64,000 bases of DNA from Xenophilus aerolatus (GCA_029968055.1 JASCNX010000007.1:62001-126000), one strand, 5' to 3'. Positions 1 through 10,160 are shown, counted from the stretch's first letter. The notes: generated by a model from the letters alone, not told the origin. Numbers and translations are program-made.

Positions 1-27
1 AGCGGGCTTTGCGCTGAAAGTAGACAT
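1..27 (-). CDS. rplM: 50S ribosomal protein L13, first nine codons
   Basis: Reading leftward from the ATG at 27 gives MSTFSAKPA and then runs off the window. This matches the N-terminus of proteobacterial L13 (E. coli starts MKTFTAKPE). L13 is an early-assembling large-subunit protein, and rplM normally heads an rplM-rpsI operon. An AGGA Shine-Dalgarno lies about 7 bases before the ATG, and a strong promoter sits upstream at 154-182. Only nine codons are visible, so the call rests on this short match plus the promoter and leader layout. Confidence 0.75.
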
Positions 28-147
28 GAGTTTTCCTGAAGGAGGAGGTTTGCTGAGGGCCCTTTTCCACGGTCGGCCTTCCTCTGAAGGGAAGCTCTTA
101 GGTGGGAGTGGAGTGTCTTGCCGCGGGGCCCGAAAATCGCTGCAAAG
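28..147 (-). promoter_or_regulatory. 5' leader of rplM
   Basis: This roughly 120-nt leader lies between the predicted start of transcription (about 147) and the rplM ATG. It has a small hairpin at 78-94 (5-bp CTTCC/GGAAG stem, 7-base loop) and a GGGCCC block. rplM-rpsI is autoregulated by L13 in E. coli, so a leader this long could hold an L13 site. That is inference; no known leader consensus was matched. Confidence 0.35.
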
Positions 148-153
148 CCCGCC

Positions 154-182
154 ATTATATGACGACGGCGCTGGGCCGCCAA
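154..182 (-). promoter_or_regulatory. sigma-70 promoter for rplM
   Basis: On the minus strand a perfect -10 TATAAT (159-154) is preceded by exactly 17 bases and a -35-like TTGGCG (182-177). It points at the rplM start codon and predicts transcription from about 147. It is the best housekeeping promoter in the window, fitting a ribosomal protein operon. Confidence 0.75.
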
Positions 183-342
183 GCAGGGCGGCTGCGCCCC
201 CAACCGGCTGACCGCTGCGAGCCGCCGGGAAGGGTTTTTCGACCGGGCACAAGGGTAGCGACAATCGGGGCCGCGATCCGAGCCCGGGCCGCGGGCGGCC
301 GCCACGGCGGTGCGCCTTCCCTGCCGACCTGCACGATCATCC
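183..342. other. Non-coding gap before rlmJ, nothing recognised
   Basis: This GC-rich stretch separates the divergent rplM promoter from rlmJ. I see no convincing promoter for rlmJ, no conserved ORF and no strong hairpin. Open frames through it lack codon character. Confidence 0.5.
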
Positions 343-1245
343 ATGTTCAGCTACCGCCACGCCTTCCACGCCGGCAACCACGCCGATGTGCTCAAACACA
401 CGGTGCTGATCGCCACCCTCGAGCATCTGCTCGAAAAGCCCACGCCGATCACCGTGGTCGACACCCATGCCGGGGCCGGCCTGTACCGGCTCGACGGCGA
501 CTACGCCGGCACGAGCGGCGAAGCGGCCGACGGCGTGCTGCGCCTGCTGGGCCCCGCGGCCGAGGGCGCGCCGGAACAACCGCTGCCGCCGGCGCTCGCC
601 CGGTACCTCGAGGTGGTGCGCAGCTTCAACCGCGGGGGGCAAGCCCGCGTGTACCCCGGTTCGCCCTTCATCACCCACCACCTGCTGCGCGACGAGGACA
701 AGCTCAAGCTGTACGAGCTGCACCCGACCGACGCGCGCACGCTGGACGCCAACATCGCCCAGCTCGACGCCGGCCGGCAGATCGCCGTGCTGCGCGAGGA
801 CGGATTCGGCAGCGCCACCAAGTTCCTGCCGCCGCCCTCCCGGCGTGCGCTGGTGCTGGTGGACCCGAGCTACGAACTCAAGACCGACTACGGCCGCACG
901 GCGGCGTTCGTCGGCGAGGCCGTGAAGCGTTTCGCCACCGGCGTCTATGCCGTGTGGTACCCGATCATTCCCCGGCCCGAGGCGCACGACCTGCCGCGCA
1001 GGCTCAAGACGCTGGCCAACAAGGCCGGCAAGCCCTGGCTGCATGCGACGCTGACGGTCAAATCGAGCAAGATCACGACCAACGCGGAGGGCGAGACGCG
1101 ACGGCCGGGCTTGCCCGCGAGCGGCATGTTTCTGATCAACCCGCCCTACACACTGGCCGAGCAGTTGCGCCCGGCGCTCGCCCGCCTGGCCGAGGTGCTG
1201 GCCCAGGACCGCCACGCGGCCTTCACGGTCGAAGCAGGAGGCTGA
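343..1245 (+). CDS. rlmJ: 23S rRNA (adenine2030-N6)-methyltransferase RlmJ
   Basis: A 300-residue protein of the RlmJ family, which N6-methylates A2030 of 23S rRNA using SAM. The N-terminus MFSYRHAFHAGNHADV is the family hallmark, so the ATG at 343 is chosen over a GTG at 310. A SAM-binding THAGAG segment lies near residue 41. The catalytic (D/N)PPY position reads DPSY at residues 174-177, where E. coli has DPPY; a separate NPPY is at 266-269. The gene is monocistronic and converges with rlpA. The DPSY change is the only oddity; the rest of the fold looks intact. Confidence 0.93.
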   Translation: MFSYRHAFHAGNHADVLKHTVLIATLEHLLEKPTPITVVDTHAGAGLYRLDGDYAGTSGEAADGVLRLLGPAAEGAPEQPLPPALARYLEVVRSFNRGGQARVYPGSPFITHHLLRDEDKLKLYELHPTDARTLDANIAQLDAGRQIAVLREDGFGSATKFLPPPSRRALVLVDPSYELKTDYGRTAAFVGEAVKRFATGVYAVWYPIIPRPEAHDLPRRLKTLANKAGKPWLHATLTVKSSKITTNAEGETRRPGLPASGMFLINPPYTLAEQLRPALARLAEVLAQDRHAAFTVEAGG

Positions 1246-1283
1246 CAGCGGCCGAGGCCTCCACCGCGCTCAGCGCTCAGCGC

Positions 1284-1994
1284 TCATCGGCGACGCCGCG
1301 ATGCCTGCACCGTCTTCCTCGGGCGTGCGTCCGGCTTCGGTGCGTCGGCGAGGACCGCGCCGCCCGCGTCGTCGGCCGGCGCGACCGCCACGCCGTTGCA
1401 GCGTCCGCCTTCCGGTCCGATGCGCGTCAGCGCCACCTGCTTGATGCCCAGGCCGACCATCTGCAGTTGCTCCGCCGCCGCCTGGCTCAGGTCGATGATG
1501 CGGCCGGCCGCATACGGGCCGCGGTCGTTCACGCGCACCATCACTTCGCGTCCGTTGAGCAGGCTGCGAACGCAAAGGCGGGTGCCGAAAGGCAGGGTCT
1601 TGTGGGCGGCGGTGAAGGCCCCCATGTCGAAGCGCTCGCCGCTGGCCGTCTTGCGCAGGTGGAATTGCAGCCCGTACCACGACGCGCCGCCGCGTTGGAT
1701 CACCTCGCCCGGCGGCCCGTCACCGGGCAGGCCGTCGTCCGGAGGCAGATCGCCCTCGGCTCCGAAGCTCAGGTCGTAGCGCACCGACGCGACCCGGGAG
1801 CGCGGCGCATCGGCCGAAGCCCCGCCCTGCCGGGCCAGCGGCCGCAAGGGTGCCGCCGGGGACACGGCTTCCGCGACCTTCGTGGCAGTTCCGGATTCGC
1901 CGGGCGGCGTGGTGCAGCCGGCCAGCGCCAGAGCCAGCCCGGCGCAGCCCAGCCACTGCGCCCCCCGATGCAGGCCCCAGCCGGCCACCGTCAT
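1284..1994 (-). CDS. rlpA: RlpA-like septal lipoprotein (DPBB domain)
   Basis: A 236-residue RlpA-family protein. In Pseudomonas RlpA is a lytic transglycosylase acting on stem-less peptidoglycan at the septum. It has a lipoprotein signal peptide with lipobox LAGC (Cys27). The double-psi beta-barrel domain spans about residues 105-195, with the motifs GGASWYG, TASGE, AHKTLPFG and VNDRGP. The C-terminal SPOR domain of E. coli RlpA is absent, so this is the short form. Its ATG overlaps the metF stop as ATGA, so it is translationally coupled to metF and is the last gene of the ahcY operon. Confidence 0.9.
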   Translation of the reverse strand: MTVAGWGLHRGAQWLGCAGLALALAGCTTPPGESGTATKVAEAVSPAAPLRPLARQGGASADAPRSRVASVRYDLSFGAEGDLPPDDGLPGDGPPGEVIQRGGASWYGLQFHLRKTASGERFDMGAFTAAHKTLPFGTRLCVRSLLNGREVMVRVNDRGPYAAGRIIDLSQAAAEQLQMVGLGIKQVALTRIGPEGGRCNGVAVAPADDAGGAVLADAPKPDARPRKTVQASRRRR

Positions 1995-2836
1995 GCGCGC
2001 CAGCCCAGGCCCTGCAGCACACCCAAGGTCGCCGCAGCCTGGTTCATGGTGTAGAAATGGATCGCCGGTGCGCCGCCGGCGGACAACTGCTCCACCAGGC
2101 GCGTCACGACCTCCATGCCGAAGGCCTTGATCGAGGCCGTGTCGTCGCCGAACCCCTGCAACCGCAGCCGGATCCAGCGCGGGATCTCGGCTCCGCAGGC
2201 GTCGGAGAAGCGCATGAGCTGCGTCGAACTCGTGATGGGCATGATGCCGGGCACGATCGGCACGTCGATGCCCGACCGGCGCGCATCGTCGACAAAACGG
2301 AAATACGCATCCGCACTGAAGAAGTACTGCGTGATCGCCGAGTGGGCGCCGGCCTTCACCTTGGTGGCGAAGGCCTGCAGGTCGGCTTCGGCCGAGCGGG
2401 CCTGCGGGTGCACCTCGGGATAGCAGGCGACCTCGATGCGGAAATCGTCGCCGCATTCCTCGCGGATGAAGCGGACAAGATCACTCGCATAGTGGAATTC
2501 GCCGCCCACACCGTAGCCGCTGGGCAGGTCGCCGCGCAGGGCCACGAGCCGGCGCACGCCCATGCCCTTGAGCTCGGCGAGCTGGGTGCGGACGGTGTCG
2601 CGCGTGGCGCCGATGCACGAGAAATGGCTCGCCGCGTCAACGCCTTCGGCCAGGATCTCCCGGACGGCGCCGAAGGTGCCGGCCTGGGTGGACCCACCCG
2701 CCCCGTAGGTGACCGAGCAGAACTCCGGTCGCCAGGCGTACAGCTGCTGACGCACGGCGCGCAGCTTGACCACGCCTTCGGGTGTCTTGGGCGGAAAAAA
2801 CTCGAAACTCAGGGGCAAACGTTCGGGGGTGGCCAT
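1991..2836 (-). CDS. metF: Methylenetetrahydrofolate reductase
   Basis: A 281-residue MetF. This FAD enzyme reduces 5,10-methylene-THF to 5-methyl-THF, the methyl donor for methionine synthesis. The N-terminal SFEFFPPKTPEG motif is diagnostic and fixes the start at 2836; upstream in-frame sequence is not family-like. It sits downstream of ahcY and the TlyA-like gene on the same strand with short gaps, and overlaps rlpA by 4 bases. The operon thus joins SAH removal to methyl-group supply, which fits control by the SAH riboswitch at 5208-5270. Confidence 0.95.
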   Translation of the reverse strand: MATPERLPLSFEFFPPKTPEGVVKLRAVRQQLYAWRPEFCSVTYGAGGSTQAGTFGAVREILAEGVDAASHFSCIGATRDTVRTQLAELKGMGVRRLVALRGDLPSGYGVGGEFHYASDLVRFIREECGDDFRIEVACYPEVHPQARSAEADLQAFATKVKAGAHSAITQYFFSADAYFRFVDDARRSGIDVPIVPGIMPITSSTQLMRFSDACGAEIPRWIRLRLQGFGDDTASIKAFGMEVVTRLVEQLSAGGAPAIHFYTMNQAAATLGVLQGLGWRA

Positions 2837-2877
2837 CGCCAGGGTCCTCTCGTGTCTTGTCGTTGTGTAGGTGTCGT

Positions 2878-3675
2878 TCAGGTACGCGCCGCGTGCATGA
2901 AGAACTCGCGGTTGCCGTCGCCTCCCGCGATCGGACTGTCCAGCCATTTCAGCACACGCAGCCCGGCATCCTCGCAGGCTGTGCGCAGCCGCTCCTCGAC
3001 CACGGCGTACAGCGCCGGATCGCGCACGATGCCGCCCTTGCCGATCTGCGCCGGCTGCAACTCGAACTGGGGCTTGACCAGCATCAGCAGGTCACCGCCC
3101 GGCGCCAGCAGCGGCACCAGCGCAGGCAGCACCAGCGTGAGCGAGATGAAGGACAGGTCGCCGACGATCAGGTCGAAGGCCAGCTCGTCTTCAGCGCCAG
3201 CTCGGGCTGCAGCGCCCGCCCTGCTTGCACGGGCAGCGATCAGGTCAGGAGCGCCCAATGTGCGCGCATTGACGCGCTCGACGACCGTCACCCTCGCATC
3301 GGCGCGCAAACGCCCGTGCAGCTGGCCATGGCCGACGTCGACGCCCACCACATGCGCGGCGCCGCGCTGCAGCAGGCAGTCGGTGAAGCCCCCGGTCGAC
3401 TGGCCGACATCCAGGCACAGGCGCCCGCGCACGTCGATGCCTGTGGCGTCCAGCGCGCCCTCGAGCTTCAGCCCGCCGCGCGAAACGAAGCGCACCTCGG
3501 CCGCGTCCGCCAGTTCCAGTTCGGCCCCCTCGGGCACCGCGTCGCCGTTCTTGGCGACGGCGCGCCACGCCTCGCCCCCATGCAGGCGCCAGCGCAGGCC
3601 GCCGGCGATGAGCCGGGCTGCCTGCGAACGGGAGACCGCCAGTCCGCGGTCGACGAGCAACTGGTCTGCGCGCAT
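2878..3675 (-). CDS. tlyA: TlyA-family rRNA methyltransferase/hemolysin A
   Basis: A 265-residue TlyA-type protein. An N-terminal S4 RNA-binding domain (about 1-60, MRADQLLVDRGLAVSRSQA) is followed by an FtsJ-like SAM methyltransferase domain with DVGQSTGGF at 89-97 and a VKPQFE segment. Characterised members 2'-O-methylate rRNA. It lies between ahcY and metF with gaps of about 20 and 41 bases. As a SAM-consuming, SAH-producing enzyme it fits an operon headed by SAH hydrolase. The ATG at 3675 begins directly at the S4 domain. Confidence 0.9.
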   Translation of the reverse strand: MRADQLLVDRGLAVSRSQAARLIAGGLRWRLHGGEAWRAVAKNGDAVPEGAELELADAAEVRFVSRGGLKLEGALDATGIDVRGRLCLDVGQSTGGFTDCLLQRGAAHVVGVDVGHGQLHGRLRADARVTVVERVNARTLGAPDLIAARASRAGAAARAGAEDELAFDLIVGDLSFISLTLVLPALVPLLAPGGDLLMLVKPQFELQPAQIGKGGIVRDPALYAVVEERLRTACEDAGLRVLKWLDSPIAGGDGNREFFMHAART

Positions 3676-3695
3676 GACGCGGCGCAGCTCCCGCT

Positions 3696-5135
<1,440 letters not shown>

Positions 5136-5191
5136 GCGGACTCCAAAACGGGTTTGAAAGATGCCACTGCGTTCGGGGGAGAGGTATGAAA

Positions 5192-5215
5192 CTCACCGCG
5201 GGGACAGCGGGTGAG
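5192..5215 (-). promoter_or_regulatory. Putative expression-platform hairpin of the SAH riboswitch
   Basis: Just after the aptamer, CTCAC (5215-5211) can pair with GTGAG further downstream, forming a bulged hairpin. Its left arm is the same CGCTCACC segment that closes the aptamer pseudoknot. A ligand-bound aptamer and this hairpin therefore exclude each other, which would suit an on-switch. There is no U-run, so control of translation or transcript stability is as likely as termination. This is an inference from base pairing only. Confidence 0.45.
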
Positions 5216-5270
5216 CGTGGTTGCATGGAAATCCGAGCCTCACGCCTGATGGCGCTGCAACGCTCCTCGG
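5208..5270 (-). promoter_or_regulatory. SAH riboswitch (ahcY leader aptamer)
   Basis: On the minus strand, TCCGAGGAGCGTTGC opens the aptamer and GAGGCTCGG closes P1 (CCGAG/CTCGG). The following GCAACCACGCTCACC supplies the pseudoknot partner of the GAGCGTTGC segment. Order and sequence match the SAH-sensing riboswitch described upstream of ahcY in beta- and gammaproteobacteria. It lies 73 bases ahead of the ahcY start codon. A weak -10-like TAGAAT (5284-5279) would start the RNA just before the aptamer. The ligand S-adenosylhomocysteine should turn the operon on. Confidence 0.9.
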
Positions 5271-5463
5271 AACTTTCGATTCTAGCGACCGCGCGCACGG
5301 GGGAGCGGCCCTGGACGAGGAAGCACCTCGTCGCGCGCGGCGTGAAGTAATCCGCATCCACATATAACACTTAGCGTTACATTTACACGAGGACGAGACG
5401 GGGCTGGGCGCGCTGACCGGGGGGCACAGCGGCAAGGCTGCCCCTACAACACGGGAGCGAGAA

Positions 5464-7626
5464 ATGCGATTGCGCCTGACGTGGGCTGCATGGGTGACTG
5501 CGGTGTGTCTCACCGCGTGCGGCGGAGGGGACGGCAGCGGCAGCAGCATGGCCGTCGGCATGCCCTCCTCGGCCGACATCAAGTCAGCGGACGTGGCGAG
5601 CGAAGGCTTGGCATCGACCGCCGTCGCCGCCAAGAGCGGCGGAGAATTCGCGCTGAGGCCGCTGGCGCTGAGCTCCTTCTCGCGTGAGAACACTTACCAG
5701 TTCTTTTCGGCCAATGGCACGGAGCAGGTGCTGAGGCTGGACTTCCAGTCGCGCAGGTTCGAGTTGCTGGGCGCTTCGGCCTCCGTGTCCGGCGCCTTCA
5801 GCGAAGATGCATCGGAGCCGGGGACGTTCGTGTTTACCAGCCCGCGAGACTCGGGCAGCAACAACACGGCACGATTCAGACAGGTCGGCGACACGGTGAT
5901 CGGCGCGTTCCCGGTGCGTCCGGCGTACGCCAGTGCGCAGACGCTCGAAGTGCTACCCTTCATCGCCGCACGGGATTTCGTGACCGAAGGCGCCGCGATC
6001 GACGGCTATTACGCGGCGCTGGAAACCAACAGGGTGTCGACCGGCTTCGGGGGTGGCGGATTGATCTCGACCTTGATCACCGGAGCGGGAACGCGCATGC
6101 AGACGTGCATGGCCAGCGGTCCATATACCCTTGAAAGCTGCCCAAACGGGCTGGGCCGGACGTATGTGCTACAGCAGCGCGGCGATCTCTGGCACGCCAC
6201 GAGCATCGCCACACCCAGCGATCAATTCGACTTTCGAATTGCTCTGGTGAACGGCGAAAAGATTTATGTGAGCGGCGGCGTCTTTCGCGAGCTCGTGGAT
6301 CTTGGCGGCCAAGCTCGAACGGGCCTGCGGGTGGGCGTTGCGGCCACCTCGGTGGAATGGCCCCTCACCTACGGGCCAGGCGCCGTGGGAAATGGCCGGT
6401 GGGGCCGATATGCACTCGATGGGGCGAAACTGGAAGCCGCGTTCACCGACGCTGGAGGAAACACGGGCGCCATCACTGCCGCAGCCTGGACGCCGGCCGG
6501 AAGTTTTCCAAGCGCCTTGCCAGGCGTCGCCGTGCTCGGTTTCGGCGCGGGCAGCACCTCCGGCTACGCCGTGCAGAACCGGACCGTGTTCCTCGCGTGG
6601 GCAGCGCCGCCTGGTACGGTGCCAGGCCTGTCGATCGCGCAGATCGCCGGCACGCGATCAGACAGCCGGAATGGCCAGTACACCGCATTCGGGCTGACCG
6701 GGCACCGCTACAGACTGCAGATCGACTTCGACCGTGGAGCCTACTCGCTCACCGACGGCGGGACGCAGCAATCCTCGGGCATTGTGCGCAGGGCACTGCA
6801 GGGCGCTGCGGCAGCCGGTGCCTCCGAATTCGTACGCACTGACAGTGCAACAGCACCTACCGTTTCGCAATTCGTGGTCGACGCTTTCGCGATCTCGGGA
6901 AGCCTGCCCACCGCAGCACCCGGCGGCGCGGGGTCAGAGCCGACACCCTTCGTCGCCGCACGCGACTTCGTGACCGCGCAGTCGGGCTTGAGCGCGCTCT
7001 CGACGCTCTATGCCTACACGCTGTCCACGTCGCCCTCGGGTTTCCCATTGCAGATGTCTTCCGGCATGGGATTTCGCCAGTCGGGCACCGTTTTGCTCGA
7101 ATGCGTGCACCTGCTGTACGTGCCCGGCACGCCGCTCGAAGCCTGTCCCGCCGACAGGCTCAATTCGTACAGTGTTTCCCCCGGCGCGGACGCAGGCACC
7201 TGGCGCGCCCTGGCCAGCGATGACAGCTTCTTCGATTTTCAGGTTGCGCGAATCGGTGCCGACCTGGTCTTTCTCCAGGCGGCCAACAATGTGTTCCGCA
7301 TCGGCATGGGCGTCGCCGCTCCGTGGCGCAATATCGGCGCCCTCGGCGTCAGCCAGTCGTATGGCCCCTACGACCCTTCTTATATCGCGATCGAGTCCGC
7401 CCTGTGCACAACTGCGACATGCAGCGCCGCGCAGTTCACGTCGACATCCGGCCAGACACTCCCTTGGTTCGTGCTGTCGGCGCTCACGTACGACCTTGCA
7501 CCCGCGATACGTTTCAGCCCGGCAGACACCACGAGCTACGTCCATCATCAAGGCCGCAACACCTTGATTCGCCATCGAGGCGGCAACGGACGCCATCTGT
7601 TCGTGGGCTTTGGGCAGGCGTTCTGA
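5464..7626 (+). CDS. Large hypothetical lipoprotein with internal duplication
   Basis: A 720-residue protein of unknown function. The signal peptide ends in lipobox LTAC (Cys19) followed by GGG, so it is probably membrane-anchored. It contains two copies of one long unit. A beta-rich segment of about 90 residues (YQFFSANG... near 75-165, HRYRLQIDF... near 405-495) leads into PF(I/V)AARDFVT at about 166 and again at 496, then a larger domain with paired cysteines and YGP repeats. The second unit is shorter. Base composition is less GC-biased than the neighbours, and the gene stands alone between divergent ahcY and prfC. A surface or adhesion-type role is possible, but no family was recognised. 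Confidence 0.8.
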   Translation: MRLRLTWAAWVTAVCLTACGGGDGSGSSMAVGMPSSADIKSADVASEGLASTAVAAKSGGEFALRPLALSSFSRENTYQFFSANGTEQVLRLDFQSRRFELLGASASVSGAFSEDASEPGTFVFTSPRDSGSNNTARFRQVGDTVIGAFPVRPAYASAQTLEVLPFIAARDFVTEGAAIDGYYAALETNRVSTGFGGGGLISTLITGAGTRMQTCMASGPYTLESCPNGLGRTYVLQQRGDLWHATSIATPSDQFDFRIALVNGEKIYVSGGVFRELVDLGGQARTGLRVGVAATSVEWPLTYGPGAVGNGRWGRYALDGAKLEAAFTDAGGNTGAITAAAWTPAGSFPSALPGVAVLGFGAGSTSGYAVQNRTVFLAWAAPPGTVPGLSIAQIAGTRSDSRNGQYTAFGLTGHRYRLQIDFDRGAYSLTDGGTQQSSGIVRRALQGAAAAGASEFVRTDSATAPTVSQFVVDAFAISGSLPTAAPGGAGSEPTPFVAARDFVTAQSGLSALSTLYAYTLSTSPSGFPLQMSSGMGFRQSGTVLLECVHLLYVPGTPLEACPADRLNSYSVSPGADAGTWRALASDDSFFDFQVARIGADLVFLQAANNVFRIGMGVAAPWRNIGALGVSQSYGPYDPSYIAIESALCTTATCSAAQFTSTSGQTLPWFVLSALTYDLAPAIRFSPADTTSYVHHQGRNTLIRHRGGNGRHLFVGFGQAF

Positions 7627-7673
7627 CGGCGCAAGCGCCTCTGCGAAAATCCCGGGTTGCCTGGAGTAACCCC

Positions 7674-9308
7674 GTGTCTTCCCCCTACGCCGCCGAAACC
7701 CGCCGCCGCCGCACCTTCGCCATCATCTCCCACCCCGACGCCGGCAAGACCACGCTGACCGAGAAGCTGCTGCTGTTCTCGGGCGCGATCCAGATCGCGG
7801 GGTCGGTCAAGGCGCGCAAGGCCTCGCGCCACGCGACCTCCGACTGGATGGAGATCGAGAAGCAGCGTGGCATCTCGGTGGCCTCGTCGGTGATGCAGAT
7901 GAGCTACCGCGAGCACGTCATCAACCTGCTCGACACGCCCGGCCACAAGGACTTCTCGGAAGACACGTACCGCGTGCTCACGGCGGTCGACTCCGCCCTG
8001 ATGGTGATCGACGCGGCCAACGGCGTGGAGGCACAGACGCGCCGGCTGATCGAAGTCTGCCGCCAGCGCGACACGCCCATCATCACCTTCGTCAACAAGA
8101 TGGACCGCGAGGTGCGCGAGCCGCTGGACATCCTCGACGAGGTGGAGCGCGAACTCGGCATGCCCTGCGTGCCGATGACCTGGCCGGTGGGCCAGGGCAA
8201 GTCCTTCGGCGGCATCATCAACCTGCGCACGCAGGCCATGACGGTGTTCGAGTCGGGCAGCGAGCGCCGCCCCCAGGATTTCGAGACGATCCCGCTGACC
8301 GAGCGCGACACGCTGCGGGCCCGCTTCGGCTCCGAGTTCGATTCGGCCATGGACAGCATGGAACTGGCCACCGGCGCCTCGCCCGCCTGGGACAAGGAGG
8401 CTTTTCTCGCCGGCAAGCAGACGCCCGTCTTCTTCGGCTCCGGCGTGAACAACTTCGGCGTGATGGAAGTGCTCGACGCGCTGGTCGACCTGGCACCGCC
8501 GCCACAGCCGCGCATCAGTACCACACTGGTCAACCGCCAGCCGGTGACCAAGGAGATCCGGCCCGACGACAACGACTTCGCCGGCGTGGTGTTCAAGGTG
8601 CAGGCCAACATGGACGCCAACCACCGCGACCGCATCGCCTTCGTGCGCATGGCCTCGGGCAAGTACACGCCGGGCATGAAGCTGAAGGTGCAGCGCACCG
8701 GCAAGGAACTGCGTCCCACCAGCGTCGTGACCTTCATGAGCCAGCGCCGCGAGGCGGTGGAAGAAGCCTATGCCGGCGACATCGTGGGCTTCACCACGCA
8801 CGGCGGCGTGCAGCTGGGGGACACCATCACCGACGGCGCCAGCCTGCAGTTCACCGGCCTGCCCTTCTTTGCGCCCGAGCTGTTCATGACGGTGATCCTC
8901 AAGAATCCGCTGCGCACCAAGCAGCTGCAGCAAGGCCTGGCGCAACTGGGTGAGGAAGGCGCGATCCAGGTCTTCCGCCCCGAGGTCGGTGGTCCGATGC
9001 TGCTGGGCGCCGTGGGCCAGCTGCAGTTCGAAGTGGTGCAGCACCGCCTGAAGGCCGAGTACGACGCCGACGTGCGACTCGAGGGCTGCCAGTACACCGG
9101 CGCGCGCTGGATCACGGCCGACACCCCGGCCGAGCTGCGCGAGTTCGTCAACGCCTACCCGCAGCGCATGGCCAAGGACGCGGCCGACACGCTGGCCTAC
9201 CTGTGCACCTCGCCGTACGACGTGCGGCTGGCGCAGGAGCGCTTCCCCAAGATCCATTTCCACCCGCTGCGCGAGCACGCCGGGCTGGCCCTGCAGACGG
9301 CCGGCTGA
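7674..9308 (+). CDS. prfC: Peptide chain release factor 3
   Basis: A 544-residue RF3, the translational GTPase that recycles RF1/RF2 from the ribosome after termination. Motifs are G1 SHPDAGKTT (19-27), G3 DTPGH and G4 NKMD, followed by the RF3-specific C-terminal domains. I choose the GTG at 7674 because it has a GGAG site 7-10 bases upstream and gives the normal length. In-frame ATGs further upstream lie inside the preceding lipoprotein gene. The stop TGA overlaps the ATG of the next gene (TGATG), so the two are translationally coupled. Confidence 0.95.
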   Translation: MSSPYAAETRRRRTFAIISHPDAGKTTLTEKLLLFSGAIQIAGSVKARKASRHATSDWMEIEKQRGISVASSVMQMSYREHVINLLDTPGHKDFSEDTYRVLTAVDSALMVIDAANGVEAQTRRLIEVCRQRDTPIITFVNKMDREVREPLDILDEVERELGMPCVPMTWPVGQGKSFGGIINLRTQAMTVFESGSERRPQDFETIPLTERDTLRARFGSEFDSAMDSMELATGASPAWDKEAFLAGKQTPVFFGSGVNNFGVMEVLDALVDLAPPPQPRISTTLVNRQPVTKEIRPDDNDFAGVVFKVQANMDANHRDRIAFVRMASGKYTPGMKLKVQRTGKELRPTSVVTFMSQRREAVEEAYAGDIVGFTTHGGVQLGDTITDGASLQFTGLPFFAPELFMTVILKNPLRTKQLQQGLAQLGEEGAIQVFRPEVGGPMLLGAVGQLQFEVVQHRLKAEYDADVRLEGCQYTGARWITADTPAELREFVNAYPQRMAKDAADTLAYLCTSPYDVRLAQERFPKIHFHPLREHAGLALQTAG

Positions 9309-10126
9309 TGGTCGCGCGCACCATGGCGCCGCTGGCCACGTGGCCGGCCGAGGCGCGCCGCGGCCTGGTGGGCCTCTTCACCGACATCGACGACACGCTC
9401 ACCACCGACGGCGCCGTGCCGGCCGAGGTGGTGCAGGCGCTGGGCGCGCTGAAGGCGGCCGGCCTGCACGTGGTGCCGATCACCGGCCGCCCGGTGGGCT
9501 GGAGCGAGCCCTTCGCCGCTGCCTGGCCGGTCGACGCCATCGTGCCGGAGAACGGTGCGATGGCGCTGGTGCCGCAGGCCAACGGCACGCTCGCGCGGCG
9601 CTACCAGCAGGACGCCGCCATGCGCGCCGCCAACTTCGCACGCATGCAGGCCGTGCTGGCGCAGATCGAGCATGACATCCCCGGGGCACGCCGCGCCACC
9701 GACTCGGCCGGCCGCGAGTGCGACATCGCCATCGACCACAGCGAATTCACGCAGCTGAGCGACGCCCAGATCGACAAGGTGGTGCTGGCCATGCGCCACG
9801 AGGGCATGCACGCCACCGTGAGCAGCATCCACGTCAACGGCTGGTACGGCGACCACAACAAGCTCGAGGGCGCGCGCTGGATCGTGCGCGCGCTGTGGGG
9901 GCGACATCTCGATGACGAGATCGACCGCTGGGCCTACGTGGGCGACTCGACCAACGACCAGCTGATGTTCCAGGCCTTCCCGCACAGCATCGGCGTGGCC
10001 AACATCGCGCGCTTCGTGCCGCACCTGTCGCAGCTGCCGCGCTACGTGACGCCGAGCGAGCGCGGGGCGGGCTTCGTCGAGGTCGCGCGCGCCATCCTCG
10101 AGGCGCGCACCGGCGCCGACATTTAG
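9308..10126 (+). CDS. HAD-superfamily (IIB/Cof-like) phosphatase
   Basis: A 272-residue HAD hydrolase related to the mannosyl-3-phosphoglycerate and sucrose phosphatase group. Motif I is DIDDTLT with the Asp nucleophile near residue 20, motif II is ITGRP, and the metal-binding motif IV is GDSTND. The large cap domain between motifs II and III is type IIB. The substrate cannot be read from sequence. The start at 9308 overlaps the prfC stop; a second ATG at 9323 is possible. It is transcribed with prfC and converges on the enolase-superfamily gene. Confidence 0.85.
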   Translation: MVARTMAPLATWPAEARRGLVGLFTDIDDTLTTDGAVPAEVVQALGALKAAGLHVVPITGRPVGWSEPFAAAWPVDAIVPENGAMALVPQANGTLARRYQQDAAMRAANFARMQAVLAQIEHDIPGARRATDSAGRECDIAIDHSEFTQLSDAQIDKVVLAMRHEGMHATVSSIHVNGWYGDHNKLEGARWIVRALWGRHLDDEIDRWAYVGDSTNDQLMFQAFPHSIGVANIARFVPHLSQLPRYVTPSERGAGFVEVARAILEARTGADI

Positions 10127-10143
10127 ATCGAGAAAGCCTGACC

Positions 10144-10160
10144 CGCCCGCCTGGTGGGCG
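10144..10160. terminator. Weak hairpin between convergent genes
   Basis: CGCCC (10144-10148) pairs with GGGCG (10156-10160) around a 7-base loop, between the HAD gene and the convergent enolase-like gene. There is no U-run on either strand, so termination is only suggested. Confidence 0.25.

Noticed and set aside
26-211. Open frame of 61 codons on the plus strand at the left edge
   Set aside because: It lies opposite the rplM start, leader and promoter, and has no family-like sequence or plausible ribosome binding site.
1266-1286. Short tandem of GCTCAGC units between rlmJ and rlpA
   Set aside because: Three short copies that include the rlpA stop; too small to be a functional repeat.
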